Source: JAUILA01 sp964563925
GTDB lineage: Bacteria; Bacteroidota; Bacteroidia; Cytophagales; Cyclobacteriaceae
NCBI GenBank assembly: GCA_964563925.1
Contig: CAZLZD010000007.1
Coordinates: 1-64,000, forward strand
DNA length: 64,000 nucleotides
Reading direction: 5' to 3'
Positions 16,732-26,281 of this stretch are shown here, one piece after another. The notes beneath the pieces were generated by a model. It did not search any database, had not been told where the DNA came from, and saw only the letters and a list, made by a program, of their open reading frames with translations. Position 1 is the first letter of the stretch. Each line of letters begins with the position of its first letter. A program made the position numbers and the translations under genes.

Positions 16732-18863
16732 TGAGACCAGATTTCAGCCAGATACCATTTGACAAGTACGAACCCGGACAAATGCCTGCCTCGGCGTCCC
16801 GGCCGTGGACTGCTGCGGAAAACATTGATATCAAACCTTTCTATACCCTGGGTGATGTAAAAAAGCTTCCCCATGTGGGTTTTGGTGCCGGGGCTCCTCC
16901 CTTTCTGCGCGGTCCGTATGCTTCCATGTATACCGGCAGACCCTGGACGATCAGGCAATATGCCGGCTTCAGTACCGCTGAAGAATCCAATGCCTTTTAC
17001 CGGCGTAACCTCGCTGCCGGACAAAAAGGGTTGTCGGTCGCGTTTGACCTCGCCACACACCGGGGTTACGATTCAGACCATCCGCGGGTCACCGGAGACG
17101 TGGGTAAGGCCGGGGTGGCCATTGATTCGGTGGAAGACATGAAAGTCCTGTTTGACCAGATCCCGCTGGACAAAATGTCGGTTTCCATGACCATGAACGG
17201 CGCCGTAATTCCTGTTATGGCATTCTATATCGTGGCCGCAGAAGAACAGGGAGTTGCACCTGAAGCCCTGAGCGGCACCATCCAGAACGACATTCTCAAA
17301 GAATTCATGGTACGGAATACGTATATATATCCTCCGGCTCCTTCCATGCGCATCATCTCGGATATTTTCGCCTACACCTCCCGGCACATGCCCAGGTTCA
17401 ACTCCATCTCCATCAGCGGCTATCATATGCAGGAGGCTGGTGCGACAGCCGATATCGAACTGGCATATACCCTGGCTGACGGACTTGAATACGTGCGGGC
17501 GGGAATTGCCGCCGGGCTGAGCATTGACGACTTTGCCCCGAGGCTTTCTTTTTTCTGGGGGATCGGCATGAACCATTTTATGGAAATTGCGAAAATGCGT
17601 GCCGCACGGCTTATGTGGGCAGAGATCATAAGTGAATTTGAGCCGGAGAATGAGAAGTCGATGGCATTGCGCACCCATTGTCAGACATCAGGCTGGAGCC
17701 TGACCGAACAGGATCCCTACAACAATGTAACGCGTACCTGCATCGAGGCACTGGCGGCTGTAATGGGAGGAACCCAGTCGCTGCATACGAATGCACTGGA
17801 TGAAGCGATAGCTCTCCCAACCGATTTTTCTGCACGCATTGCCCGGAATACCCAGCTCTTCCTTCAGAAAGAGACGGGCGTTACACGCGCAGTGGATCCG
17901 TGGGGCGGATCCTACTATGTGGAATCCCTTACAAACGATCTTATCCAGAGGGCCTGGGACCATATCCGTGAGATTGAAGACCTGGGCGGAATGGCTAAAG
18001 CCATCGAAAGCGGTGTCCCCAAAATGCGTATTGAAGAGGCTGCCGCCAGGAAACAGGCGCGGATCGATTCCGGCCGCGATATTATTGTGGGTGTTAATCG
18101 GTTCCGGACAAATGAGGCCCCTGATTTTGAGATCCTCGAAGTGGATAACACCAGGGTACGCGATCAGCAGGTGGCCAGGATCACGGAGCTTAAAGAAAAA
18201 CGAAACGAGTCAAAAGTGAAGGAGGCCCTCTCAGCACTTTCAAAGGGTGCGGAATCAGATGCCAACCTTCTCGAACTCGCGGTTACGGCGGCCCGCGAAC
18301 GAGCGACACTTGGGGAGATTTCCCAGGCCATGGAAGACGTCTTCGGGCGTCATAAAGCCACCGTCAAATCAATTTCAGGGATTTACTTAGCAGAGATGCA
18401 AATGGATGAATCAGTAAAAACGGCACGCGCACTTTCCGATAAATTTGCCGGATCTGAAGGTCGGAGACCCCGTATCCTGGTGGCAAAAATGGGACAGGAC
18501 GGGCACGACCGTGGTGCCAAGGTCATCGCAACCAGTTTCGCCGACCTGGGCTTTGATGTGGATATTGGTCCGCTGTTTCAAACACCTGAAGAGGTGGCCC
18601 GTCAGGCTGCCGAAAATGACGTACATGTCATTGGGGCTTCCAGCCTGGCTGCCGGACACAAGACCCTTATTCCGGCGCTAATCGAAGAACTTAAAGCAAT
18701 CGGCCGACAGGACATCATGGTCATCGCCGGAGGGGTCATACCCCCGGCAGATTACGAATTCCTGGAAAAGGCCGGGGTCAGCGGGATATTCGGTCCGGGT
18801 ACCGTCATAGCCAAAGCAGCGACGGAAATCCTTGAAAAGCTGATGGACGAACATGTAAGCTGA
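16731..18863 (+). CDS. mutB: Methylmalonyl-CoA mutase large (alpha) subunit, B12-dependent
   Basis: A 710-residue adenosylcobalamin enzyme interconverting (R)-methylmalonyl-CoA and succinyl-CoA in propionate, odd-chain and branched-chain metabolism. The barrel contains RGPYASMYTGRPWTIRQYAGF, the substrate-channel FDLATHRGYDSDHPR and SISGYHMQEAGA. The DPWGGSYYVESLT motif closes it. The C-terminal B12 domain has the base-off motif GQDGHDRGAKVIA near residue 585 and GIFGPGTV near the end. Size is normal. It forms an overlapping operon with mutA. The succinyl-CoA ligase subunit SucD in the same window could use its product. Confidence 0.97.
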   Translation: MRPDFSQIPFDKYEPGQMPASASRPWTAAENIDIKPFYTLGDVKKLPHVGFGAGAPPFLRGPYASMYTGRPWTIRQYAGFSTAEESNAFYRRNLAAGQKGLSVAFDLATHRGYDSDHPRVTGDVGKAGVAIDSVEDMKVLFDQIPLDKMSVSMTMNGAVIPVMAFYIVAAEEQGVAPEALSGTIQNDILKEFMVRNTYIYPPAPSMRIISDIFAYTSRHMPRFNSISISGYHMQEAGATADIELAYTLADGLEYVRAGIAAGLSIDDFAPRLSFFWGIGMNHFMEIAKMRAARLMWAEIISEFEPENEKSMALRTHCQTSGWSLTEQDPYNNVTRTCIEALAAVMGGTQSLHTNALDEAIALPTDFSARIARNTQLFLQKETGVTRAVDPWGGSYYVESLTNDLIQRAWDHIREIEDLGGMAKAIESGVPKMRIEEAAARKQARIDSGRDIIVGVNRFRTNEAPDFEILEVDNTRVRDQQVARITELKEKRNESKVKEALSALSKGAESDANLLELAVTAARERATLGEISQAMEDVFGRHKATVKSISGIYLAEMQMDESVKTARALSDKFAGSEGRRPRILVAKMGQDGHDRGAKVIATSFADLGFDVDIGPLFQTPEEVARQAAENDVHVIGASSLAAGHKTLIPALIEELKAIGRQDIMVIAGGVIPPADYEFLEKAGVSGIFGPGTVIAKAATEILEKLMDEHVS

Positions 18864-18914
18864 TCGGTATTTCAATTCCTGCCAACCCGAAATTCATTTG
18901 CTATTACGGGCTCA

Positions 18915-19754
18915 ATGACAGAAATTACAGGCATGAATAATTCAAACGAATCCTTCCGCGATCGTCTGCACGAGGTCATTTTTGAGGCCGACACGTTCTG
19001 GGGAAAGGTATTCGACGTTGTCCTGCTCATTGCCATTATCCTGAGTGTGGTCGCCGTGATGCTTGAAAGCGTGACCGAAATCCGCCTGAACCATGGCCGC
19101 GCATTGTTTATTGCCGAATGGATTTTCACCGTATTATTTACCCTGGAATATATTGCCAGGCTCTGGTCAGTCAACAAACCGATGAAGTATGCCACCAGCT
19201 TCTTCGGGGTGATCGACCTGTTGTCCATTCTCCCCGCCTACCTTGCCCTGATAATTTCCGGGGCCCAGGCATTCCTGATCATCCGGAGCATCCGGCTGCT
19301 CCGCGTATTCCGGGTCCTGAAAATGGTAAGGTTTCTTGGGGAGGCCTCCCAGCTCTCACAGGCCCTTCGGGCGAGCAGGATAAAGATCCTTGTGTTTGTC
19401 GGGGTGGTATTCGTTATGGTGGTTATCCTCGGGACCCTGATGTATATGATTGAGGGTCAAAGCAACGGGTTTACCTCGATCCCTAAAAGCATTTACTGGG
19501 CGGTGGTCACGCTAACCACGGTGGGATATGGTGATATTGCCCCCCAGACGCCGCTGGGCCAGGGACTGGCTACCTTAATCATGATCCTTGGCTATGGGAT
19601 CATTGCTGTACCAACGGGAATTGTCTCAGCAGAAATGGCGCACACCCAGAAGAATCCCGATGCGTACAACAACACGCGGTCGTGTCCTCATTGTGGTGCC
19701 GAAGGACACCGCAACCGGGCTACCTTCTGTTTTAATTGCGGCGGGGCGCTCTGA
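18915..19754 (+). CDS. Voltage-gated potassium channel with C-terminal zinc ribbon
   Basis: A 279-residue six-helix ion channel. S4 is the arginine-rich RSIRLLRVFRVLKMVR (around residues 132-147), the selectivity filter TTVGYGD is near residue 198, and the pore helix SIPKSIYWAVVTL precedes it. After S6 comes a cytosolic tail ending in CPHCGAEGHRNRATFCFNCGGAL, two CxxC pairs forming a zinc ribbon. The filter predicts K+ selectivity and the S4 charges predict voltage sensitivity. The ribbon could act in tetramer assembly or as a metal/redox sensor (inference). It stands alone, 51 bases after mutB. Confidence 0.92.
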   Translation: MTEITGMNNSNESFRDRLHEVIFEADTFWGKVFDVVLLIAIILSVVAVMLESVTEIRLNHGRALFIAEWIFTVLFTLEYIARLWSVNKPMKYATSFFGVIDLLSILPAYLALIISGAQAFLIIRSIRLLRVFRVLKMVRFLGEASQLSQALRASRIKILVFVGVVFVMVVILGTLMYMIEGQSNGFTSIPKSIYWAVVTLTTVGYGDIAPQTPLGQGLATLIMILGYGIIAVPTGIVSAEMAHTQKNPDAYNNTRSCPHCGAEGHRNRATFCFNCGGAL

Positions 19755-19769
19755 TTTCTTTCCGCTCCT

Positions 19770-19883
19770 TTATTTCCACTTCTTCTGCTTTTTCCGGCTC
19801 CCAAATTTTACTGACAACTCCGTCTTCTGCCCTTTGACCGCATTTTATTTTCCCGCTTTCGGTTTTTTCGGCTTTTCCGGCTC
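19770..19883 (-). other. In-frame lysine-rich remnant after the helicase stop codon
   Basis: Past the helicase TAG (19884-19886), the same frame stays coding-like: EPEKPKKPKAGK, then TAA, then NAVKGQKTELSVKFGSRKKQ and KKWK, then TAA at 19770-19772. The two segments are 12 and 24 residues. Lys/Pro/Glu composition and Bacteroidota-style ending suggest a longer C-terminal tail cut short by point mutations. The stretch also contains a short direct repeat (ttttccggctcc on the plus strand near 19791 and 19873). Confidence 0.45.
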
Positions 19884-22800
19884 CTATTTCTCCTGCTTCT
19901 TATGCAGATTAATAAAGTGCACCAGCGACTCACGGGCACGGCCTGGGTCCTGCCAGTATTCCCGGCTGAAAATCGTCGTAAAATACCAGTTTTTCTCGTT
20001 AAGGATCGCCGGCAGGTAGACGTGCGATTCCTTTACCGACGGACTGCGAAAATAGCGGTCGTCATCGGTCAGGATAAGGCCCAGGTAGGTGTTTTTCTCC
20101 TTAACGGTCAGGTCGGCAAAAGGCAATTCTTCCTTCACTGAAATATTCTTCAGCCCCTCTCCCTCCAGGCTGGCAAGACGCCGCTTAAGGTACCAGTCGG
20201 CATGCCTTTCCTCATCTACCGGGTAAGCCGGCTGAAAATCTCCCTGTGATACCGTCCAGGCATATTCAAGGTATTTCTTCAATAGTTTCGGTCCCTCGTT
20301 CCGGGTCTTTTCCGTCTTAAGCTGCTGGGGGAGAATACTGCTCACCAGAATTACTTTCTCACGAGCCCTCGTCACCGCCACATTCAGCCGGTTTTCCCCG
20401 TGTACTGCATTCAGGCTGCCAAACTGTAACTGGACTTTACCCTTTTTGTCCGGTGCATATCCCACGGAAAAAATGATGATGTCCTTTTCATCTCCCTGTA
20501 CGTTTTCAATATTCTTCACAAACCAGCCCTCAGGCCAGAGCAACCCCGATTCCATCAGATCATCATCCAGACGGTCAAGAATAAACTGCTGCTGTCTCGC
20601 ATTAAAGGTTACAATTCCCACTTCCTTATCGGGGGAATTCCGGATCAGGTCAAGGGCCAGGGCGACCACCTCGGTTGCCTCTGGTTCGTTTACATTATTC
20701 TCCCACACACCCTCTACTTTACGGTATTCAATGGCCGGCTCACCGGCATTCACCACATTGTATTCCGGCAGCAGGGCGAGTTTGCCATCATAGAAATGCT
20801 GGTTGGAGAATTCAATCAGGTCAAGCGACTTACTCCTGTAGTGCCCCTTAAGCTGTATTTCGGCCAAGTGCCGGGAGACCAGCTCAAGCAACGAGTCCAC
20901 TTCAAGGGCCGCCTCATCCCCGCTGTCATCCTCCTCATACCGTACCTGGTACAGGTCATTGGGACGAAGCTGTTTGTCATCCCCGGCCACCACGACCTGG
21001 CGGCCCCGGTACATGGCAGGTATGCCTTTTTCCACAAAGCATTGCGAGGCTTCATCAAAGATCACCAGGTCAAAAAGCGCTTCCAGCGGGAACATCGCCG
21101 ACACTGATTCAGGGGAAGCCAGCCAGCAGGGTATCAGGTCGAACAGCTCATGATGAAATTCAGCTATTGTTTTCCGTAACGGCCAGATTCTTCGCTTCTT
21201 GGTCACCTGGTGATACAGGTCACGGTACGTCACGCGGTTGTTAAGACGATTGTATTCCACGTGTTCATACAATCTTTCGCGTACCTTGAGCAAGACCATG
21301 TCATTACTGATCTGCTGTTTTTCTTCGACAAGGCGTTGCAGCTCAACCACCTTTTTTTGAAATGTACGGGAGCTGACTGAGCGGAGAATGGGATATTTTG
21401 TCTCAATATGCTCTATCCAGGCCAACCGGATGCTGTTATCGAAAATCCGCGCCACATCGTCGGCATTCCCTGCGCCCTCAAGGTCCAGGATCCGGCGGAT
21501 CACATCCCGCTCCACGTCGAGCAGTCCTGCCTTCAGCGAATCGTATTCCTGCAGGCCCTCAAAATCCTTCTCGAGCGACTTCTTCATCGGCTCAATTAAC
21601 TGCGGGGCACTGACCATTTTACCAAGCTGGCTGGGAGTCAGGTATTCAAGCCATTGCGCCTTACGTACCGGAATGTCTTTCAGGACATCAAACAGTTCTT
21701 CAAATTTACTGCGCAGTTCCTCATAGGAAAGGATCTGTACATTCATGAATTCCTTGAAATTGCGCAGGGAATTAAATATCAACTTGGCTTTAACACTCAG
21801 CTTCTGAACATGAAACCAGTTCTGGAATTGCAGCTTCTCATAATTCGGAGGTATCTCAGTGAGCCATTTTTTCGCCTTGAGTTTCGTCAGGTTATGTTCC
21901 AGGTTGAGACGGTTGTCAATCATCTCAGCCATCTTATCAAATCCTTCTGAAGTCATGGGGATGTCATTTCCACGGAACGCATTGGCGAGTACGTTCTTTT
22001 CCTTGGAAAACAAGGACCACTGTATACGCTTCAGGAAATTAGACCTTGCTTCCAGTCCTTGCTGGAAGATCTCCTGAAAATGCCCGAGTTCGGCGGACGC
22101 AATAGTCTTCTCCGGGCCGTGTCCCGTATAACATTCCATCATCACACGTTCGGTATTGGACAGCCAGAGGTGATCAGTTTCCTGGTCGGGAAAAGACATC
22201 ATATGCCGGAAATACCGATAGGCGCGTTCTCGTTTCAGCACCCCCAGCATTTCGACAATGAAATCACGCCGGGAAAGGATCAGCTCGCAGTCCTGCAGGG
22301 TAATCCGGTGCCCCAGGATCTTTTCCACACGGTCCTCAATCTGTTTCTTGAACGTTGGAATATCTTCCAGGCGGTCTTTCATCTCACGGAAATCGCTGAT
22401 CTGAAGCCTGGCAAAAGACATACGGTCGGCCCAGGGGTGGTTCTTCTTTTCAAACCGTATCGCATATTCACTGTAGTCCCGCAGTTTTGGCCGGAATTCC
22501 TCTATTTTTTCAAAGTTGAAATGGGTGTATTCCTGCTTCAGGTTAATCATATCCTTCCGGATATTTGAGGTCATATAGAGCTCCTTCACCGAAACCCCGC
22601 ATTCTGATTCATTGAACAGGGCTTCACGGAAATCCTCCAGCTCTTCCTTTAGCTGATCCATGGCACGGCTTACCTGAAGAAACCTCCGCTCCAGTTGTAT
22701 GGCATCAAGGCCGTTGTTCCTGGACTCATAATCTTCAAGGTGATCAATCTGGTAGGCTATCTTTTCGTAGATCCCCTTACGGTCATTGCGAAAATCATGA

Positions 22801-23885
22801 ACCAGTCCGAGAAACGGGTCAAGTTGCTGTTTCTGTAGCCTTTGATAGACAATGTCCAGGGCAGCCCGTTTCTGGCAGACCACAAGGACCCGCTTCCCGG
22901 AAGCAATATTGTCCGCGATCAGGTTGCAGATAAGTTGGGATTTCCCCGTGCCGGGAGGCCCCTGAATAACCACAGAATTTCCATTCTTGATCATCTGGAG
23001 TGCCTTTTCCTGGTGCGCATCCATCGGCAACGAGGAGAGCATACGCTCCTCGTGCAACGGTCCGGTTTCAGGCTCTGCCGAACTGCGCCGGGCAAAAAAA
23101 TCGTCAAAGTCCTCTGCCTTCTCACGTTCCAGCATCTGGATATAATCCGGTACCAGGTAGGATCCTGCCTGTGGGAAAATTCCCAGGACCGCCTCCGGGA
23201 ATAATTTTAATTCACCATTGCCGTACTCCTTATCAAATTCATCCTTTCTGAATTCCTTAAAAGCCTCCAGTTTGTCCCGGAATGTATCCTGATTGAAATG
23301 CAATTCAACGGGACTCTCTTTGAGCAACTGATAAAGCGAGGTACGGAATACCGTACTGTCCATATCAAAATCTTCAAAGGTCCGGTCCAGAAATTCGTCG
23401 GATACCGGAATCTGGTTGAAGTGGGCATAGGCCAGAAAGAACGACTTGTTAAATACCGTCCCGCTGTCATTTCTTGGTTGAAGCATCCATTCTCCCCCTT
23501 TGAGCATGATCTCCACGGGAAAAAACAACAACGGTGCCCTGATATGTGTGCCATCGGATAGTTTTCCCCGGACAAACGGCCATCCGACATACAGGTCCTT
23601 CGATCCTCGTTCTTCAAAAATGAAATTATCGGTTCGCTGCAGCTTCCGGATTTTGCGGCTGACATCGGTAGCCTCCTCGTCACGCGCATCAGCGACAGGT
23701 CCGAGTACAGCCCCCTTTCCTGATATTAAGGACTCGATTATCCCGAAGGAGCCGCCCGTTCGAATGAACTCGAAATCATGCAGGTCTATAAACTGCTGGC
23801 TCACCAGCCGCAGTAACAGCAGTGACCGGTTGTTTCCCGAGAGGTTGGTTAACCTTTTTAAATATGCGCGTAAAATATCCTGCAT
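19884..23885 (-). CDS. Large Upf1-like superfamily 1 helicase (AAA_11/AAA_12 type)
   Basis: A 1333-residue helicase. The N-terminal ~290 residues are a family-specific domain. The first RecA lobe starts with Walker A GPPGTGKS at residues 309-316. A ~600-residue, largely helical insertion follows, then Walker B IFDEASQC (around residue 935), VAGDDKQLRP, YRSKSLDLIEFSN and, in the second lobe, NVENVQGDEKD-like VQGDEKDIIIFSVGY and NVAVTRAREKVILVSS. This order is that of Upf1/DNA2-type SF1B helicases found in Bacteroidota (DUF4011-like). DNA or RNA as substrate is not decidable. The gene stands alone; related helicases occur in defence loci, but no partner nuclease or methylase is adjacent. Its C-terminus looks truncated. 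Confidence 0.85.
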   Translation of the reverse strand: MQDILRAYLKRLTNLSGNNRSLLLLRLVSQQFIDLHDFEFIRTGGSFGIIESLISGKGAVLGPVADARDEEATDVSRKIRKLQRTDNFIFEERGSKDLYVGWPFVRGKLSDGTHIRAPLLFFPVEIMLKGGEWMLQPRNDSGTVFNKSFFLAYAHFNQIPVSDEFLDRTFEDFDMDSTVFRTSLYQLLKESPVELHFNQDTFRDKLEAFKEFRKDEFDKEYGNGELKLFPEAVLGIFPQAGSYLVPDYIQMLEREKAEDFDDFFARRSSAEPETGPLHEERMLSSLPMDAHQEKALQMIKNGNSVVIQGPPGTGKSQLICNLIADNIASGKRVLVVCQKRAALDIVYQRLQKQQLDPFLGLVHDFRNDRKGIYEKIAYQIDHLEDYESRNNGLDAIQLERRFLQVSRAMDQLKEELEDFREALFNESECGVSVKELYMTSNIRKDMINLKQEYTHFNFEKIEEFRPKLRDYSEYAIRFEKKNHPWADRMSFARLQISDFREMKDRLEDIPTFKKQIEDRVEKILGHRITLQDCELILSRRDFIVEMLGVLKRERAYRYFRHMMSFPDQETDHLWLSNTERVMMECYTGHGPEKTIASAELGHFQEIFQQGLEARSNFLKRIQWSLFSKEKNVLANAFRGNDIPMTSEGFDKMAEMIDNRLNLEHNLTKLKAKKWLTEIPPNYEKLQFQNWFHVQKLSVKAKLIFNSLRNFKEFMNVQILSYEELRSKFEELFDVLKDIPVRKAQWLEYLTPSQLGKMVSAPQLIEPMKKSLEKDFEGLQEYDSLKAGLLDVERDVIRRILDLEGAGNADDVARIFDNSIRLAWIEHIETKYPILRSVSSRTFQKKVVELQRLVEEKQQISNDMVLLKVRERLYEHVEYNRLNNRVTYRDLYHQVTKKRRIWPLRKTIAEFHHELFDLIPCWLASPESVSAMFPLEALFDLVIFDEASQCFVEKGIPAMYRGRQVVVAGDDKQLRPNDLYQVRYEEDDSGDEAALEVDSLLELVSRHLAEIQLKGHYRSKSLDLIEFSNQHFYDGKLALLPEYNVVNAGEPAIEYRKVEGVWENNVNEPEATEVVALALDLIRNSPDKEVGIVTFNARQQQFILDRLDDDLMESGLLWPEGWFVKNIENVQGDEKDIIIFSVGYAPDKKGKVQLQFGSLNAVHGENRLNVAVTRAREKVILVSSILPQQLKTEKTRNEGPKLLKKYLEYAWTVSQGDFQPAYPVDEERHADWYLKRRLASLEGEGLKNISVKEELPFADLTVKEKNTYLGLILTDDDRYFRSPSVKESHVYLPAILNEKNWYFTTIFSREYWQDPGRARESLVHFINLHKKQEK

Positions 23886-23998
23886 GCAGATGCATCTATA
23901 ACGTCAAAAATTAGGAAATTAATCTGATTATAAAATCCGATGTAGTAAAATAAGCGAAAAAGAATAAGCGGCAGGTTAAGTCAGTCCGATTTATCTCC

Positions 23999-24892
23999 CT
24001 ACCCGTTTTCCATCTCTTTCAGGACAAGGTAGGGACCAGTCTTCTCCAGAAAAGCAGTATCAAGCTGATGAATGCTGAGCAGGCGTTCAGCGGTATCAAT
24101 CTGCCCGTGCTGAGACCGGTACATCACAATGGCAGAAGCCTGACGCGAGCTTATATAGGGATGAGCCCTCAGTTCGGCATAGCTTGCTTCTGAAAGGTTC
24201 AGTTGCCTGGGCACAAATCCGCTGGCCACGTATACCTGTGGTAAAATCTGCTGACAAACCAGCGAATCAATACCGTAAACTTCTCTCAGCTGCTCCCGCG
24301 ACACAAACCCGCCGAGGGCCTCCCGAAAGGCAACGATACGTGCCGAAAGCACCGGGCCGATACCGCGAAATGACTGCCAGAGCACCGTATCGGCAAGATT
24401 CATGTCAAGCTCCTCGCCCGGTTTCCGCTGCCTGCCGCTTTTCGCGGCGTCCGGCCAGACCAGGAATGGCCGGATAGATTCCAATATGGAGTCATTCATT
24501 CCGTATAACTTCCGCAGCTGAGCCGGCGTACTGATATGTCCTGCCGCCTCACGGTACCGCACCCAGGAGCGTGCAACCCGGTCAGGTATCCCGAATTTTG
24601 TAAGTACGGCCTCACTGATCGTATCGGCCATGAAAGGGAGTAATGGATCGGCTTTGACTTCAGCTTCCTGCCCGGGCGGAACTTCCAGCCTGGTAAATTC
24701 ATATTCCAGCGCTGCGGAAGCATTCTCCGGCAAGGCTGAATTATCGTACCAGGTACTCAGGAACAACAGGAGGATGGCCACCGGGTAAATTACCAGCAAA
24801 CCGATCTGTTCCCGCCGGGTAAGGCCAAGGGTAAAGATAATATGATGCCGGATACGGCGAAAAAACTTCCTCACGGACCACAAAAAAGCCAT
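23999..24892 (-). CDS. Membrane-anchored helix-hairpin-helix (ComEA-like) protein
   Basis: A 297-residue protein with a basic start (RRIRHHIIFTLGLTRREQ), one transmembrane helix (IGLLVIYPVAILLLFLSTWY, about residues 31-50), then three ComEA-type helix-hairpin-helix units: around 90-145 (FGIPDRVARSWVRYREAAG), 165-215 (LNLADTVLWQSFRGIGPVLSARI, with VAFREALGGF) and 235-285 (SEASYAELRAHPYISSRQASAIV). Such proteins bind DNA non-specifically. A role in DNA uptake would fit a ComEA analogue, but no other competence gene is nearby. It lies 73 bases downstream of the aminotransferase gene on the same strand. Confidence 0.85.
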   Translation of the reverse strand: MAFLWSVRKFFRRIRHHIIFTLGLTRREQIGLLVIYPVAILLLFLSTWYDNSALPENASAALEYEFTRLEVPPGQEAEVKADPLLPFMADTISEAVLTKFGIPDRVARSWVRYREAAGHISTPAQLRKLYGMNDSILESIRPFLVWPDAAKSGRQRKPGEELDMNLADTVLWQSFRGIGPVLSARIVAFREALGGFVSREQLREVYGIDSLVCQQILPQVYVASGFVPRQLNLSEASYAELRAHPYISSRQASAIVMYRSQHGQIDTAERLLSIHQLDTAFLEKTGPYLVLKEMENG

Positions 24893-24964
24893 GAACCAAG
24901 CTACTGTACGTCACGGTCATACCGAAATCAGGTTCAATTTTCTCCCGGCAACCTCACGGAAATA

Positions 24965-26269
24965 TCAGACAGACGAACAATACGCCAGCAGTGCTTCCCG
25001 TAAGGTCAGGTAGGTTGACTCAAACACATTCATATTCTCTTCGAGCAGGGTCACACGGATTCCCATTAATGAGGACTGAAAAGATGAAAGCGGCACCACA
25101 CACAGTCCGTGGCAGGCCAGCAGGTAATAACAGAACCTCCGGTCGGGCGCCAGGTCGGGCGTGATCCATTCGTCGAGCAGGTAATTCAGCGAGGCATCAT
25201 GTGTCACCAGGTGCTGTCCGGGCTTCAGGGCTTCCGGACGGAAAAGAAGCGTATTGTAAAAGGCCCCTTTGGTTTCGATATACCGGATACAGGGGACATC
25301 CGAGAGGATTTCCCCCAGCTTTTGAGACCGGGCGGTAATGGAGGCATTGCGCCGTCCCACATAGGCCTCATACTGCGGGTTCCCCAGGATCGCCGGAATG
25401 GCTTTCTGGGGAAGGGTAGTCGAGCAGACTTCGACCATTTTGGCATCTTCCAGGGCATGGCAGAACGAGTCGAACTGGCTGTCCTTTTTACGGTTATAAA
25501 ATTCCATCCAACCGCACCGGGCACCGGGCCAGGGAAGTTCCTTGGAGATGCCTTTCATAGAGATCGCAGGACGGTCCCCCACAATTCCGGCCAGCGGCAA
25601 GGTATGTTCCCGGTTAAGCGTAATGGCCGAATAAATCTCATCGGCAATCAGCAGCAGGTCATAGTCTGAGGCAATCCGAACGATTTTTTCCAGGTATTCC
25701 GGCGGGTAAATCATTCCTGTGGGGTTATCCGGATTGATGATCAGAATCCCTGAAATATTTTCGTTGTACTTTATTTTGTTGGTTAATTCCTCCAGGTCGG
25801 GATACCAGTTATTTTCAGGATCAAGCCGATAGGTTACCGGGGCACTGTTGGCATGGGCGGCTTCGGCAGATGAATGCGTGCTGTAGGCCGGCGAAGGGCC
25901 AATGATCCGGGAAGTGGAGGGCAGGTATTGATAAAGCTTGGAGATCGCATCTCCCAACCCGTTGAAAAACAGGATGTCTTCCGGGGTGATCTGTACGCCA
26001 CCCAGGGCATTTGTCCGGTCGGAAAGGAACTTCCGGGTTTCCGGCACTCCCTTGGAATGGCAGTACCCGTAGCTGGAATCCTTCTGGACGAGTTCGGTGA
26101 TCTCCCTTTTCATCCAGTCGGGCAGGGTATTATGCTTTTGTATCGGGTCACCAATATTCTCCCATACTACATTGACCCCGCATTTGGCAACCTGCTCAGC
26201 CTTACGGGCGATCTGGCGAATCTCATATTCGAGCTGGCTCGCCCCTTCATACAACAATGAATTTCTCAC
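24965..26269 (-). CDS. PLP-dependent class I/II aminotransferase
   Basis: A 434-residue fold-type I aminotransferase. Markers: NPDNPTGMIYP near residue 180 (substrate and cofactor contacts), LLIADEIYSAI around 205, and the PLP-lysine segment SMKGISKELPWPGARCGW near 245. The sequence resembles alanine- or valine-type aminotransferases of Bacteroidota, where the donor and acceptor are hard to predict. No biosynthetic partner sits next to it, so amino acid specificity is left open. The upstream gene (26282-26770) is 12 bases away on the same strand, suggesting co-transcription. Confidence 0.87.
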   Translation of the reverse strand: MRNSLLYEGASQLEYEIRQIARKAEQVAKCGVNVVWENIGDPIQKHNTLPDWMKREITELVQKDSSYGYCHSKGVPETRKFLSDRTNALGGVQITPEDILFFNGLGDAISKLYQYLPSTSRIIGPSPAYSTHSSAEAAHANSAPVTYRLDPENNWYPDLEELTNKIKYNENISGILIINPDNPTGMIYPPEYLEKIVRIASDYDLLLIADEIYSAITLNREHTLPLAGIVGDRPAISMKGISKELPWPGARCGWMEFYNRKKDSQFDSFCHALEDAKMVEVCSTTLPQKAIPAILGNPQYEAYVGRRNASITARSQKLGEILSDVPCIRYIETKGAFYNTLLFRPEALKPGQHLVTHDASLNYLLDEWITPDLAPDRRFCYYLLACHGLCVVPLSSFQSSLMGIRVTLLEENMNVFESTYLTLREALLAYCSSV

Positions 26270-26281
26270 AATAAAAAAGAA

